From Peribacillus asahii (GTDB lineage: Bacteria; Bacillota; Bacilli; Bacillales; DSM-1321), in assembly GCF_003570725.1 (NCBI RefSeq), contig NZ_QWVS01000033.1:1-64000 (forward strand): 64,000 bases of DNA. Reading direction: 5' to 3'. Both the position numbers and the translations under genes were made by a program. Below are positions 32,898-42,068 of the stretch, piece by piece; position 1 is the stretch's first letter, and the number at the start of each line of letters is the position of its first letter. The notes below the pieces were generated by a model. It had not been told where the DNA came from. It was given only the letters and a program-made list of their open reading frames with translations, and made no database searches.

Positions 32898-33950
32898 ATG
32901 TCGCGGTTACAAGAGTTCAAGGAGTTGTTTCAACAAATGAAACAAGCATGGGAACGGAATGAGCAGGCTGCTCTCGTGATGCTGATTAGTGCGAACGGTT
33001 CTGCCTATAGACTTCCGGGAGCAAAAATGATGATGACAAGAGCTGGAGAGATGTTTGGCACCATCAGCGGGGGCTGTTTAGAAAGTGATTTATATGGATG
33101 GGCTGAACAGGCGATGGACCGGAAAACTCCACATGTGCAAACGTACAATTTAAGCGAGCGGGACATTTGGGGACTAGGAATCGGTTGCAAAGGAGTACTG
33201 AATATACTTATATTGCCGATTGAACGTGAGGATGAATTTTGGCTGAAAATAAATGGAGTTCTCGAAAGGAATCAAGCTTTTTCACTTGTGTTGGAGATTC
33301 CGACTGGAAGACGGTTAATCGTTCAAAAAGATGGAAAGAGGCTAGGGGATGCGGCAAGTGTGCCAAATGAAGTAGTTGAACGGGCGAGAAGTGTTATGGA
33401 GAAGCAAACGCGTGCTGAAGTATTTACATATAAAGGCTATTCATATTGGATTGATGCCGTAAAACCTAGTGAATCACTTATCGTCGCGGGTGCTGGACGA
33501 GATTCGATTCCGGTTGTGGAGCTTGCGACTAAAGCTGGCTTTGCGGTGACGGTATTAGACCCGCGTGAAGAGTTGAATAATCCTCGCTTTTTCCCTAGTG
33601 CTGCACATCATATTGTTAAACATTCTACAGCCATCTCTTCTAAGGAAATGATGGATTGCTGGTGGATTATTATGAATCATCATCAGCAGCATGATGAAGA
33701 TGCCTTACAGCTTGCGCTTAGCAGTCATCCGCGCTTTGTCGGTGTTCTCGGACCGATGTCTCGAACGGAAGAGATGCTTTCCAACATTGGACGGAGTTTT
33801 TCCAGTGGCCCGATTCGTTCTCCATTAGGCTTAGATTTAGGAGCGGAAACGATGGAGGAAGTGGCGATTAGTATTGTTTCTGAATTAATGGCTGTAAGAA
33901 GCGGAAGAAATCCAAGGCCGCTCCACGGAAAGGCAAAAATTCATGAGTAA
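32898..33950 (+). CDS. XdhC/CoxI family protein
   Basis: A 350-residue molybdo-enzyme maturation protein. The N-terminal CoxI part has SANGSAYRLPGAKMMM and FGTISGGCLESDL with the conserved Cys; the C-terminal XdhC Rossmann part has LIVAGAGRDSIPVV and VTVLDPRE. XdhC inserts or sulfurates the molybdenum cofactor of xanthine dehydrogenase-type enzymes. ATG 32898 follows AGGAGGGG; the earlier ATG 32883 contains that site. Overlaps the MobA-like gene by eight bases. No xanthine dehydrogenase subunit gene is in this window. Confidence 0.87.
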   Translation: MSRLQEFKELFQQMKQAWERNEQAALVMLISANGSAYRLPGAKMMMTRAGEMFGTISGGCLESDLYGWAEQAMDRKTPHVQTYNLSERDIWGLGIGCKGVLNILILPIEREDEFWLKINGVLERNQAFSLVLEIPTGRRLIVQKDGKRLGDAASVPNEVVERARSVMEKQTRAEVFTYKGYSYWIDAVKPSESLIVAGAGRDSIPVVELATKAGFAVTVLDPREELNNPRFFPSAAHHIVKHSTAISSKEMMDCWWIIMNHHQQHDEDALQLALSSHPRFVGVLGPMSRTEEMLSNIGRSFSSGPIRSPLGLDLGAETMEEVAISIVSELMAVRSGRNPRPLHGKAKIHE

Positions 33951-34557
33951 GATTGGAGCTGTTATCCTAGCTGCTGGTATGTCCAAACGAATGGGCAAGC
34001 CTAAACTTTTATTACCGTTGCATGGTATACCTCTTTTTCATTATGCGCTTAAAGCGTCTATTTATCATTCCCTAGATCCAATCGTTTTAATTGCAGGCCC
34101 ATATATTGAGGAAATGCGTAAGCTGTCTCATGAATTCCGTCAAATTGAAGTTCTATACAATCCAAACTATGCAACGGGAATGGCTTCTTCTTTAAAACTA
34201 GGTATGGAAGCGATGAAAGGCCGCGTCGATGCGGCGATTATTTTTTTAGCGGATCAGCCTTTTGTTTCAATTGAGGTTGTTCAAACGTTAATCAAACAAT
34301 ATAAGAAAACGAGAAAAGAGGGAATTAGGATTGTACGACCTGCCTATGACGGTGTAGTAGGTCATCCCATTTTGTTTGATGGTGAATTGTTTCGGCATTT
34401 TGATTTTATGGAAGGAGATCAAGGGGGAAAATCAATTATTCAAGCACATCAGGATCGAATGAAAATCGTCTCTTTCGATCAGTCTATGTGGGGGAGAGAT
34501 GTGGATACTCCTGAAGACTTGATGCAAATGGAGGCGTATTTGAAACAAAAGGAGTGA
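33943..34557 (+). CDS. MobA/MocA-like molybdenum-cofactor nucleotidyltransferase
   Basis: A 204-residue NTP-transferase. The N-terminal signature VILAAGMSKRMGKPKLLLP and the metal-binding ADQP segment are present, followed by GHPILFDGE and DVDTPEDL. These enzymes attach CMP or GMP to molybdopterin (MocA for xanthine dehydrogenase-type enzymes). Start overlaps the end of the XdhC-like gene, so they are translationally coupled, like pucA-pucB of B. subtilis. Confidence 0.87.
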   Translation: MSKIGAVILAAGMSKRMGKPKLLLPLHGIPLFHYALKASIYHSLDPIVLIAGPYIEEMRKLSHEFRQIEVLYNPNYATGMASSLKLGMEAMKGRVDAAIIFLADQPFVSIEVVQTLIKQYKKTRKEGIRIVRPAYDGVVGHPILFDGELFRHFDFMEGDQGGKSIIQAHQDRMKIVSFDQSMWGRDVDTPEDLMQMEAYLKQKE

Positions 34558-34639
34558 GTGGGAAAACAGTTTCCAAATATTAAAGGCTATTCAATTCATC
34601 ATATCTTGAAATAATAAGGAAAAACATAGGAGAAGTGAA

Positions 34640-35497
34640 ATGAGTAGCCAGAAAAATTACCTACTATTATTGATTGTTTTCATGTTAACTCTCGCGTGTA
34701 CTCCCTCCGCTTATGCGATGAAATGGGAAGACGAAGATACTCCCATTAGCTTTAAAATTGAAATGCTGCCCTGGGAAGAAGTGAATAAAATAATCCCTAA
34801 TAAAGCGAAATTTACCATTATCGATGTTGAAACTGGACAAAGATTTAGTGTTCAACGAAGAGCAGGGAGCCAGCATGCCGATGTACAGCCGTTAACAAGA
34901 AAAGATACTCGAATTATGAAGCAGATTTATCATAATCAATGGAGTTGGAAAAGAAGAGCGATTGTGATTGTCATAAAAGATCAAGTGATTGCGGCTTCGA
35001 TGCATGGCATGCCTCATGGTGCGGGTGCTCTTGATAATGGTTTTTCCGGTCACTTTTGTATTCACTTCTCAGGAAGTATCACACATCGTTTGAGAAATGA
35101 AGACCTTGCTCATAAATTAATGATTTTGAAAGCGGCTGGTAAGCTGGATGACTATGCAGCAACGCTTAGTCCTTCTGAATTGATTGATATGTTTGCAACG
35201 GCCGTCAATCAAGGAGATTCCAAAATATTAGCACAAACGGTATCTAATGCGCATCGGATGAAATATTTGAATAGTATTGTTAAAGATATCACATATTTGA
35301 ACCTGTCGAAGGAGCGCCGTGAAGGTCAGGATGAGTTATTGCTCATTGATATACCAGCTCAGGTGGCTATTTATACAGAGAAGAGGGGCAAGGTAAAAGA
35401 TACGATTCACTTTATTATTCGAAGAGAAGGTGTAACAGATCGCTGGTTTATTGACCAAGACGCTCTTTATCAGCAATTAGCTTCGATGTTGGGTTAA
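34640..35497 (+). CDS. Conserved exported protein of unknown function
   Basis: A 285-residue protein with a signal peptide ending near CTPSAYA (residue 26). The central block RFSVQRRAGSQHADVQPLT, QWSWKRRAIVIVI, SMHGMPHGAGAL and GHFCIHF has many conserved-looking His, Cys and Arg residues and suggests an enzyme-like fold, perhaps related to L,D-transpeptidase-type cysteine sites (HFCIHF), but I cannot confirm this. Ribosome site AGGAGAAG. Monocistronic. Confidence 0.68.
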   Translation: MSSQKNYLLLLIVFMLTLACTPSAYAMKWEDEDTPISFKIEMLPWEEVNKIIPNKAKFTIIDVETGQRFSVQRRAGSQHADVQPLTRKDTRIMKQIYHNQWSWKRRAIVIVIKDQVIAASMHGMPHGAGALDNGFSGHFCIHFSGSITHRLRNEDLAHKLMILKAAGKLDDYAATLSPSELIDMFATAVNQGDSKILAQTVSNAHRMKYLNSIVKDITYLNLSKERREGQDELLLIDIPAQVAIYTEKRGKVKDTIHFIIRREGVTDRWFIDQDALYQQLASMLG

Positions 35498-35578
35498 ACT
35501 CCTAAAATTAAAAGACATGATGAGTCGATTATCGGAAATAATAAAAAATGCAACATATTAAAGAAAGAGGGGTTACGG

Positions 35579-35758
35579 ATGGGACAAAATCGTCAGTTTA
35601 AACCAGGACAAAAAGCGCCGAATAATGGAATATATGTCGAGATTGGTGAAACAGGAAGCACAGTGAATAATCCAAAACAAATCAAATTAGATGCCGGGGA
35701 CTCTTTTCCTGAAACATCTAATCACAATCGGATTTGGACATATAAGCGCAAACCATGA
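35579..35758 (+). CDS. yjzC: YjzC family protein
   Basis: A 59-residue hydrophilic protein: QFKPGQKAPNNGIYVEIGET, DSFPETSNHNRIWTYKRKP. These blocks match B. subtilis YjzC closely. Function unknown. ATG 35579 follows GAGGGG. In B. subtilis it belongs to the same neighbourhood as yjzD, yjaU, yjaV and comZ. Confidence 0.9.
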   Translation: MGQNRQFKPGQKAPNNGIYVEIGETGSTVNNPKQIKLDAGDSFPETSNHNRIWTYKRKP

Positions 35759-35762
35759 ATAC

Positions 35763-35806
35763 AACATAGGGTGTGAAATCATATATGATTTCGTACCCTG
35801 TTTTTA
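35763..35806 (+). terminator. Terminator of yjzC
   Basis: Stem AGGGTGTGAAATCAT / ATGATTTCGTACCCT with AT loop, followed by GTTTTT. Confidence 0.8.
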
Positions 35807-35829
35807 TGTAAAAATTGATAAGTAAAGAA

Positions 35830-35887
35830 AAGTCGTTGATAAATGGAAAAATTCGTCGATAAATAAGGAAAAAGTTGTCGATAATAA
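35830..35887. repeat. Three short direct repeats GTCGATAAAT
   Basis: GTCGTTGATAAAT (35832), TTCGTCGATAAAT (35852) and TTGTCGATAATAA (35875) recur at about 20-22 base spacing between yjzC and the clpB promoter. Role unknown. Confidence 0.5.
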
Positions 35888-35898
35888 TAATTCCAAAC

Positions 35899-35955
35899 TT
35901 TACATAATCCATAAAGCGAGTATAATAAAAAATATAAAGGTCAAAGATGGTCAAA
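35899..35955 (+). promoter_or_regulatory. clpB promoter with CtsR operator
   Basis: TTTACA (35899-35904), 16 bases, TATAAT (35921-35926). Downstream lies the heptad direct repeat GGTCAAA-GAT-GGTCAAA (35939-35955), an exact CtsR box, placed to block transcription. Confidence 0.88.
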
Positions 35956-35977
35956 ATCTTATTTGGGAGGGATTAGG

Positions 35978-38569
35978 ATGGATCTAAATAAGATGACAGA
36001 AAGAACACAGCAAGCGTTAATACAAGGTCAGGAGTTAGCTAAAAAGCGCCATAACCCTGAATTAACAGAGCTGCATGTGCTGCACGCTTTAGCTGAACAA
36101 GATGAAAGCATGCTGCTGCGCATATTATCGGAATCCAATGAGCCTTTTTCTACATTCCAGTCAGCGTTAGCGAAGGAATTGAATGGGTTGCCTGAAGTGA
36201 GCGGCACGGCGAGTCAAGTCTATATGTCAGCCTCTTTGCAGCAAATCTTAACGGCAGCTGAGCAAGAAATGACTGCGTGGGAAGATGAATATCTTTCAGT
36301 TGAACATATATTGTTAGCGATGTTGAAAGAAAATAAACCAAATGTGCAGCGGTTGTTTGCCGCCTTTCAAATAGATTATCGTCAAGCAAAGGAAATCATT
36401 CAAGGAATAAGGGGGAACCAGCGCGTGACAAGTCAAAATCCTGAGAGCACATATGAAGTATTAAAGAAATACGGCCGCGACCTCGTTGCGGAAGTACGCA
36501 GTGGAAAAATCGATCCCGTTATTGGTCGTGACGCTGAAATTCGAAATGTGATTCGTATTTTGTCTCGAAAAACGAAAAACAACCCTGTATTAATTGGAGA
36601 ACCGGGTGTTGGGAAAACAGCCATTGTCGAAGGGCTTGCCCAACGAATTGTTCGTAAAGATGTTCCAGAAGGATTAAAGGATAAAATTGTGTTCGCTCTT
36701 GATATGAGTGCGCTTGTAGCAGGTGCAAAATTCCGCGGTGAGTTTGAAGAGCGCTTAAAGGCCGTATTAAATGAAGTGAAAAAAAGCGAAGGAAATATTC
36801 TCTTATTTATTGATGAGCTGCATACGATTGTTGGAGCGGGACGTACAGACGGGGCTCTTGACGCAGGAAATATGTTAAAGCCTATGCTTGCGCGCGGAGA
36901 GCTGCATTGTATTGGCGCCACAACATTAGATGAGTACCGTCAATATATTGAGAAAGACCCAGCGCTTGAACGACGTTTTCAACAAGTGCTTGTGCCTGAG
37001 CCAGACGTAGAAGATACGATTTCTATTTTACGAGGATTGAAAGAACGCTTTGAAGTTCATCATGGTGTGCGCATTCATGACCGAGCGCTTGTAGCTGCTT
37101 CTGTTCTGTCTAATCGTTATATTACCGAGCGTTTTTTACCAGACAAAGCAATTGATTTGGTCGATGAAGCCTGTGCGATGATTCGTATGGAAATTGACTC
37201 TATGCCATCAGAGCTTGATGAAATTACACGAAAATTGATGCAGTTAGAAATTGAAGAAGCGGCGTTAAAAAATGAGTCAGATGAGCAAAGCCAAGCACGT
37301 CTTGAAGCGCTGCAAAAAGAGCTGTCTGAACTGCAAGATAAAGCGAATAGTATGAAAGCAAAATGGCAAATGGAAAAAGCTTCGCTGCAGCAAGTACAAG
37401 ATATGCGCGAACAGCTGGAGAAGCTTCGCCGTGAATTAGAGCAAGCGGAAAATGACTATGACTTAAATCGTGCTGCTGAATTACGTCATGGTAAAATTCC
37501 TGAGCTTGAGAAGGAACTGGCCAAGCTTGAAGATGATGTTGTAAAAGACAAACAGGAGTCAAGGCTTCTTCGGGAAGAAGTAACAGAGGAAGAAATCGCA
37601 AGCATCGTTGCTCGTTGGACAGGTATCCCAGTCAGCAAGCTTGTCGAAGGAGAACGGGAGAAATTACTGCGCTTATCACAAATTCTTCACGAGCGCGTTG
37701 TCGGACAAGAAGAAGCAGTCGACCTAGTATCGGATGCAGTATTACGAGCGAGAGCAGGTATTAAAGACCCAAACCGACCAATTGGTTCGTTCATTTTCCT
37801 TGGACCAACAGGGGTAGGGAAAACCGAGCTTGTAAAAGCATTAGCAGAAACATTATTTGATAGTGAAGAGCATATGATTCGCATTGATATGTCGGAGTAT
37901 ATGGAAAAGCATGCGGTGTCTCGCCTTATTGGAGCACCTCCAGGATATGTCGGCTTTGAGGAAGGCGGACAATTAACAGAAGCGATTCGCCGAAACCCGT
38001 ATTCCGTTGTTCTATTAGATGAAATTGAAAAAGCTCATCCTGAAGTATTTAATATTTTACTGCAGATGTTGGATGATGGCCGCATCACTGATTCACAAGG
38101 GAGAACGATTAACTGTAAAAATACCGTCATTATTATGACATCAAATATCGGCTCTCATTTCTTATTGCAATCAGCGGCAACAGATGGAGGATTAGAAGAG
38201 GAGATTAAAGACCAAGTATTTGCAGAACTGCGCGGTCATTTCCGTCCGGAATTTTTAAATCGAGTCGATGATATTGTTCTCTTTAAACCATTAACAAAAG
38301 CAGACCTTGTAAAAATCGTAGAGAAAATGATGAAGCAATTACAAAGTCGATTAGCGGAGCAAGGCTTTGCTTTACAATTAACAGAGGCTGCAAAAGAACA
38401 GCTTGCTGAACAAGGCTATGATCCAGTATACGGAGCAAGACCATTAAAACGATTTATTCAAAAACATATCGAAACGAAAATTGCTCGTGAAATTATTGCG
38501 GGTACACTAGCTGGCCAATCAACGATTACGATTGATTTCGTTGACGAGCAATTTACATTACGGTCCTAA
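35978..38569 (+). CDS. clpB: ATP-dependent chaperone ClpB
   Basis: An 863-residue Hsp100 disaggregase. Order of parts: double Clp-N repeat (about 1-145), first AAA+ domain with [17 protein letters not shown], the coiled-coil middle domain (about 405-525), and second AAA+ with [16 protein letters not shown] and the C-terminal D2 small domain. The middle domain of full length separates it from ClpC and ClpE. Works with DnaK to rescue aggregated proteins. ATG 35978 has GGGAGG upstream; a CtsR box in the promoter indicates heat control. Confidence 0.96.
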   Translation: MDLNKMTERTQQALIQGQELAKKRHNPELTELHVLHALAEQDESMLLRILSESNEPFSTFQSALAKELNGLPEVSGTASQVYMSASLQQILTAAEQEMTAWEDEYLSVEHILLAMLKENKPNVQRLFAAFQIDYRQAKEIIQGIRGNQRVTSQNPESTYEVLKKYGRDLVAEVRSGKIDPVIGRDAEIRNVIRILSRKTKNNPVLIGEPGVGKTAIVEGLAQRIVRKDVPEGLKDKIVFALDMSALVAGAKFRGEFEERLKAVLNEVKKSEGNILLFIDELHTIVGAGRTDGALDAGNMLKPMLARGELHCIGATTLDEYRQYIEKDPALERRFQQVLVPEPDVEDTISILRGLKERFEVHHGVRIHDRALVAASVLSNRYITERFLPDKAIDLVDEACAMIRMEIDSMPSELDEITRKLMQLEIEEAALKNESDEQSQARLEALQKELSELQDKANSMKAKWQMEKASLQQVQDMREQLEKLRRELEQAENDYDLNRAAELRHGKIPELEKELAKLEDDVVKDKQESRLLREEVTEEEIASIVARWTGIPVSKLVEGEREKLLRLSQILHERVVGQEEAVDLVSDAVLRARAGIKDPNRPIGSFIFLGPTGVGKTELVKALAETLFDSEEHMIRIDMSEYMEKHAVSRLIGAPPGYVGFEEGGQLTEAIRRNPYSVVLLDEIEKAHPEVFNILLQMLDDGRITDSQGRTINCKNTVIIMTSNIGSHFLLQSAATDGGLEEEIKDQVFAELRGHFRPEFLNRVDDIVLFKPLTKADLVKIVEKMMKQLQSRLAEQGFALQLTEAAKEQLAEQGYDPVYGARPLKRFIQKHIETKIAREIIAGTLAGQSTITIDFVDEQFTLRS

Positions 38570-38575
38570 CTATAC

Positions 38576-38611
38576 AAAAAAGGTATCCAGATATAACATG
38601 GATACCTTTTT
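38576..38611. terminator. Bidirectional terminator clpB/yjzD
   Basis: AAAAAGGTATCC / GGATACCTTTTT around a 10-base loop, between convergent genes. Confidence 0.85.
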
Positions 38612-38617
38612 GTGCTC

Positions 38618-38806
38618 TTAATGATGACTCTTTTCCACAGGTTCGTTTGGAAGGATGCTTGCTACGATGATAACAAGAATTGTAACAATTACGCTTAAAA
38701 TTGTTGCAATAGTAAAATCGTACGCAACTCCTGACATAGAAGAAACTACATATGTAGCCATATGAATTAATAAAAATGACCAAAAAAATGTCCAGATATA
38801 ACTCAT
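38618..38806 (-). CDS. yjzD: YjzD family (DUF2929) membrane protein
   Basis: A 62-residue protein with two membrane helices (FFWSFLLIHMATYVVSSM and ILSVIVTILVIIVASILP) and an NEPVEKSHH tail, matching DUF2929 YjzD. Ribosome site GAGGTGA before ATG 38806. Same neighbourhood as in B. subtilis; function unknown. Confidence 0.87.
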   Translation of the reverse strand: MSYIWTFFWSFLLIHMATYVVSSMSGVAYDFTIATILSVIVTILVIIVASILPNEPVEKSHH

Positions 38807-39037
38807 TGAATTTCACCTCACTCTAGTACAATCATTTTCATCTTATCATAATTAATATACAGTTAAAACGAGTTTTTTATAAGACTGTTAAAAAGTTGCG
38901 TCTATGGAGGGAGATGGGGAATAAAAATCGAATGTATTCTAATATACATTTTTATGTAAATAGGCACCTCCCCCTTACATTTCTTACATGTTCACATACA
39001 TTAATAGAAGTAATTTTCCTGCAAAGGAGTAGACAAA

Positions 39038-39757
39038 ATGGAACAGCGAACTTTTCAAATTGATGACCAGTGGTGCATGATTCATTACGCTGAGCAGCCG
39101 AGTGGTTTTGCTGTACTTATAATCGGTGACCGTGGTCATTTTGTTGAACAAGGAAGCAGCTTTTGGCTCCAGCACCCCGGGAGGTTACGTATTTTAGAAC
39201 ATTTGAAAGGCTATGGATATACGTTATTTTCATCGAATTTTTACGGAGCTAATTGGGGAAGCGTAAAGTCGGTTGAACTTGCAACGAAGCTGTATGATAA
39301 GTTTATGAAAAGTGAGATTGCCAACGACAAAATACACATATTAGCTGAAGGTACAGGAGCGCTTGTTGCTTTTGAATTAATGAAAAAACTTGGTTCGAAA
39401 ATTCGTTCGGTTGTGTTAAAGAACCCGTGTTTATCATTAAAATGGCAGCTGGACAAAGAGAAAGAAAACAAATTGTTTTATAAGAAAGTATTGTATGAAG
39501 TGGCAGAAGCGTTTGAAATTGATTATACAGAAAGTGAGTCCTTTATAAACAATTCAGAGGCAATGCCGAGTTTAACCGATACACCTGTACAGATTATTCA
39601 TGTATTAAATAGTTTTCAAAAAGGTCAAGCTGCTCTTTATCGTCGCTTGCAGCGATATAATAAAAATGTGCAACTGGCCTATTTACTTCCGGAGAAACGC
39701 TATAAAATTCCATATATTATAAATAAGTTTTATAAAGAACATGAAACATATTTATAA
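39038..39757 (+). CDS. yjaU: YjaU-like alpha/beta-hydrolase
   Basis: A 239-residue protein at the yjaU position. It reads like an alpha/beta hydrolase: a strand with VLIIGDRGHF, the nucleophile-elbow-like HILAEGTGALVAFEL where Glu replaces the usual Ser (G-x-S-x-G), and a late VQIIHVLNSF strand. The usual Ser nucleophile seems absent, so catalytic activity is doubtful. Ribosome site AAAGGAG before ATG 39038. Assignment rests on gene order plus fold. Confidence 0.7.
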   Translation: MEQRTFQIDDQWCMIHYAEQPSGFAVLIIGDRGHFVEQGSSFWLQHPGRLRILEHLKGYGYTLFSSNFYGANWGSVKSVELATKLYDKFMKSEIANDKIHILAEGTGALVAFELMKKLGSKIRSVVLKNPCLSLKWQLDKEKENKLFYKKVLYEVAEAFEIDYTESESFINNSEAMPSLTDTPVQIIHVLNSFQKGQAALYRRLQRYNKNVQLAYLLPEKRYKIPYIINKFYKEHETYL

Positions 39758-39828
39758 TATGAAAATATTCTCTCTGTTTGCCGCATACGATATAGGATAC
39801 ATGAGGGCAGGCGGGGAGGAGTTGAACT

Positions 39829-40641
39829 ATGCAAACATCCGTTGTGATTGGGGCTTATCAGTTTGTTGGGTTTCATCTTGCCAAGTACTTGCTTGACCAA
39901 GGAGAGGAAGTACTTGGTGTAGATTGGGAAGACATGTCCGAAGAAAGTATAGAAGACAAGGAAATGGAAATAGGGAGAAATAGTAACTTCTTATATATAC
40001 CGATACATAAGCTAAAGTATTTATCGCTGGAAAAGCAAAAGAACATTTATGTGTCTTGTTATGATTTAAGTAAAAGCAAACGAGACAATCAAGCTGAAAT
40101 TATTAAGGTAATTGCGGCTTTTTTGAAAGACTCACACCTGAGTAAGGAGTCACACATCATTATGCTTATGCCAATTGAAGAAGAGCGTTCGATGTATCAA
40201 GCTCTTTTGCAAAAAGCGGAGGAAATGAGTACAGTCAAAGTCGTGTTTTTACCGACGGTTTATGGACCTTGGCAGCCAGAAACAATGAGTTTTGAAGCAG
40301 CGATTCGCAAGAAAGCTCCGTCAGAAGTAGAGAAGGCGATTGAAGCGGAGGATCGATTAGATGCTCTGTTTGTTGCGGATCTTCCAAAAGTGTTAGTTGA
40401 ACTCGCATCTCGAGATGAAAAGAACATTCAAGTGCAAAGTGAAGCAAGCAATCAATGGTTAGAGTGTGCTCAATTAGTATTAGAAGATGCGTATACGGGT
40501 ATATATAAGGAGTGCTCAAGGAAGCAGCGAGGAATGATTTATACGATACAAAACAAAACAGCCCCAGCTGATGGGATTACTATGCAGCAAAAGCATTTTC
40601 GGCGCTGGCAGCTGTTGAAAAAATGGCGAGAGCTTGAATAG
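39829..40641 (+). CDS. yjaV: YjaV-like NAD(P)-binding protein
   Basis: A 270-residue protein starting VVIGAYQFVGFHLAKYLLDQGEEVLGVD, a short-chain/epimerase-type Rossmann start in which the glycine motif is GAYQFVG. Later FLPTVYGPWQPE recalls the extended SDR family. Located between yjaU and comZ exactly as yjaV; in B. subtilis med lies between yjaV and comZ, but here it is absent. Ribosome site GGGAGGAG. Confidence 0.75.
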   Translation: MQTSVVIGAYQFVGFHLAKYLLDQGEEVLGVDWEDMSEESIEDKEMEIGRNSNFLYIPIHKLKYLSLEKQKNIYVSCYDLSKSKRDNQAEIIKVIAAFLKDSHLSKESHIIMLMPIEEERSMYQALLQKAEEMSTVKVVFLPTVYGPWQPETMSFEAAIRKKAPSEVEKAIEAEDRLDALFVADLPKVLVELASRDEKNIQVQSEASNQWLECAQLVLEDAYTGIYKECSRKQRGMIYTIQNKTAPADGITMQQKHFRRWQLLKKWRELE

Positions 40642-40643
40642 CT

Positions 40644-40689
40644 CTTTTCTTTCAAATATAGAACGGCTAAAATGGATATGAAAGAAAAG
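40644..40689. promoter_or_regulatory. Inverted repeat in the comZ leader
   Basis: CTTTTCTTTCA and TGAAAGAAAAG, 11 bases perfect, 24 bases apart, between yjaV and comZ. No T-run; could be an operator or an mRNA hairpin. Confidence 0.4.
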
Positions 40690-40714
40690 TGTCAAATGAG
40701 TAGGAGGAATTGAG

Positions 40715-40897
40715 ATGAGTGAAGATAAAACGCTTGAATTTATGGCGATTGCGATGAAGTACTTCCCAGAAGCGAAAGCGCAATTAGAGGCAAACGGCAT
40801 TCCTTTTTCAATGGAAATGGCGGCTCCATTTATGGATTTATTTAAAAAAGTCATGCAAGAAGCATATGAGCTAGGGAAAAGCGACGCTCAGCAGTAA
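40715..40897 (+). CDS. comZ: Late competence gene regulator ComZ
   Basis: A 60-residue helical protein: EFMAIAMKYFPEAKAQLE, FMDLFKKVMQEAYELGKSDA. It matches B. subtilis ComZ, which represses the comG operon. Ribosome site AGGAGG before ATG 40715; followed by its own terminator. Gene order yjaV-comZ-fabH conserved. Confidence 0.92.
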   Translation: MSEDKTLEFMAIAMKYFPEAKAQLEANGIPFSMEMAAPFMDLFKKVMQEAYELGKSDAQQ

Positions 40898-40907
40898 GAG
40901 AATGAAG

Positions 40908-40936
40908 AGCTGTTCTAAAAGGGACAGCTTTTTTAA
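40908..40936 (+). terminator. Terminator of comZ
   Basis: AGCTGTTC / GGACAGCT stem (one G-U pair) and six T. Confidence 0.75.
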
Positions 40937-40999
40937 GATACATATAAGATGCCTAAGATGGTTTTTATACCAATCTTTAGATACCTTTTACTTTTATTG

Positions 41000-41044
41000 T
41001 TGCATATCGGGCATTTTTTATATAAAATTAGTACCAGGTAATAA
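41000..41044 (+). promoter_or_regulatory. fabH promoter with FapR operator
   Basis: TTGCAT (41000-41005), 17 bases, TAAAAT (41023-41028), then the 17-base FapR palindrome TTAGTACCAGGTAATAA (41028-41044) over the start of transcription. FapR releases on malonyl-CoA, so fabH-fabF follow fatty-acid demand. Confidence 0.85.
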
Positions 41045-41087
41045 TATTTGATATTAATTTTTTGAAAATTAATAAGGGGTTGGCATA

Positions 41088-42023
41088 ATGAATGCTGGAA
41101 TTATAGGAATTGGTCGTTATTTACCAGAAAAAATAGTAACGAACAGTGATTTAGAAAAAGTAATGGATACTTCTGATGAGTGGATTCGAACACGAACAGG
41201 AATTGAAGCAAGAAGAATAGCAAGCGATGATGTGAATACGTCGGACATGGCATATAGAGCAGCTACACAAGCAATTGAAAACGCTGGCATTACAGCAGAA
41301 GATATTGATTTAATTCTTGTTTCAACGGTTACACCGGATCAGCCTTTTCCGTCTGTTGCCTGCATGATTCAAGAGAAGTTAGGTGCAAAGAAAGCGGCTG
41401 CGATGGATTTAAGCGCGGCTTGTGCTGGATTTATGTACGGAATGATAACAGGTGAACAATTTATTAAGAATGGTGTGTATAAACACGTCCTTATTGTCGG
41501 TGTTGAAAAGTTATCTAAAATCACCAATTGGGAAGATCGAAATACAGCTGTTTTATTTGGCGATGGAGCCGGAGCCGTTGTTTTGGGTCCTGTATCAGAA
41601 GGCAGAGGGATTTTATCCTTTGAGCTAGGTGCTGATGGTTCAGGCGGCAAGTACTTATTACAAGAAGGCGACTTTATTGCGATGAATGGTCGCGAAGTGT
41701 TTAAGTTTGCGGTGCGTCAAATGGGAGAGTCCAGCTTAAATGTACTAACAAAGGCTGGTTTAACTCGCGAGGATGTTGATTTACTAATCCCGCATCAAGC
41801 GAATATTCGCATTATGGAGTCCGCTCGTGAACGATTAAATCTACCTGTGGAAAAGATGACGAAAACAATTCATAAGTATGGAAATACTTCGGCTTCATCC
41901 ATTCCAATTGCGATTGTGGAGGAGTTAGAAGCAGGTCGAATTAAAGATGATGATGTATTGGTCATGGTCGGATTCGGCGGCGGCTTAACATGGGGAGCCA
42001 TTGCCTTAAAATGGGGTAAATAA
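41088..42023 (+). CDS. fabH: Beta-ketoacyl-ACP synthase III
   Basis: A 311-residue KAS III that joins an acyl-CoA primer with malonyl-ACP to start fatty-acid synthesis. The nucleophile is Cys112 in SAACAGF; the His and Asn of the triad are in PHQANIRI and [12 protein letters not shown]. Ribosome site AAGGGG before ATG 41088. First gene of the fabH-fabF operon with a FapR box. Confidence 0.95.
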   Translation: MNAGIIGIGRYLPEKIVTNSDLEKVMDTSDEWIRTRTGIEARRIASDDVNTSDMAYRAATQAIENAGITAEDIDLILVSTVTPDQPFPSVACMIQEKLGAKKAAAMDLSAACAGFMYGMITGEQFIKNGVYKHVLIVGVEKLSKITNWEDRNTAVLFGDGAGAVVLGPVSEGRGILSFELGADGSGGKYLLQEGDFIAMNGREVFKFAVRQMGESSLNVLTKAGLTREDVDLLIPHQANIRIMESARERLNLPVEKMTKTIHKYGNTSASSIPIAIVEELEAGRIKDDDVLVMVGFGGGLTWGAIALKWGK

Positions 42024-42068
42024 AACAAATAACATGATCGTGAGGCTTGAAAGGAGTTAAAGGTTAGT

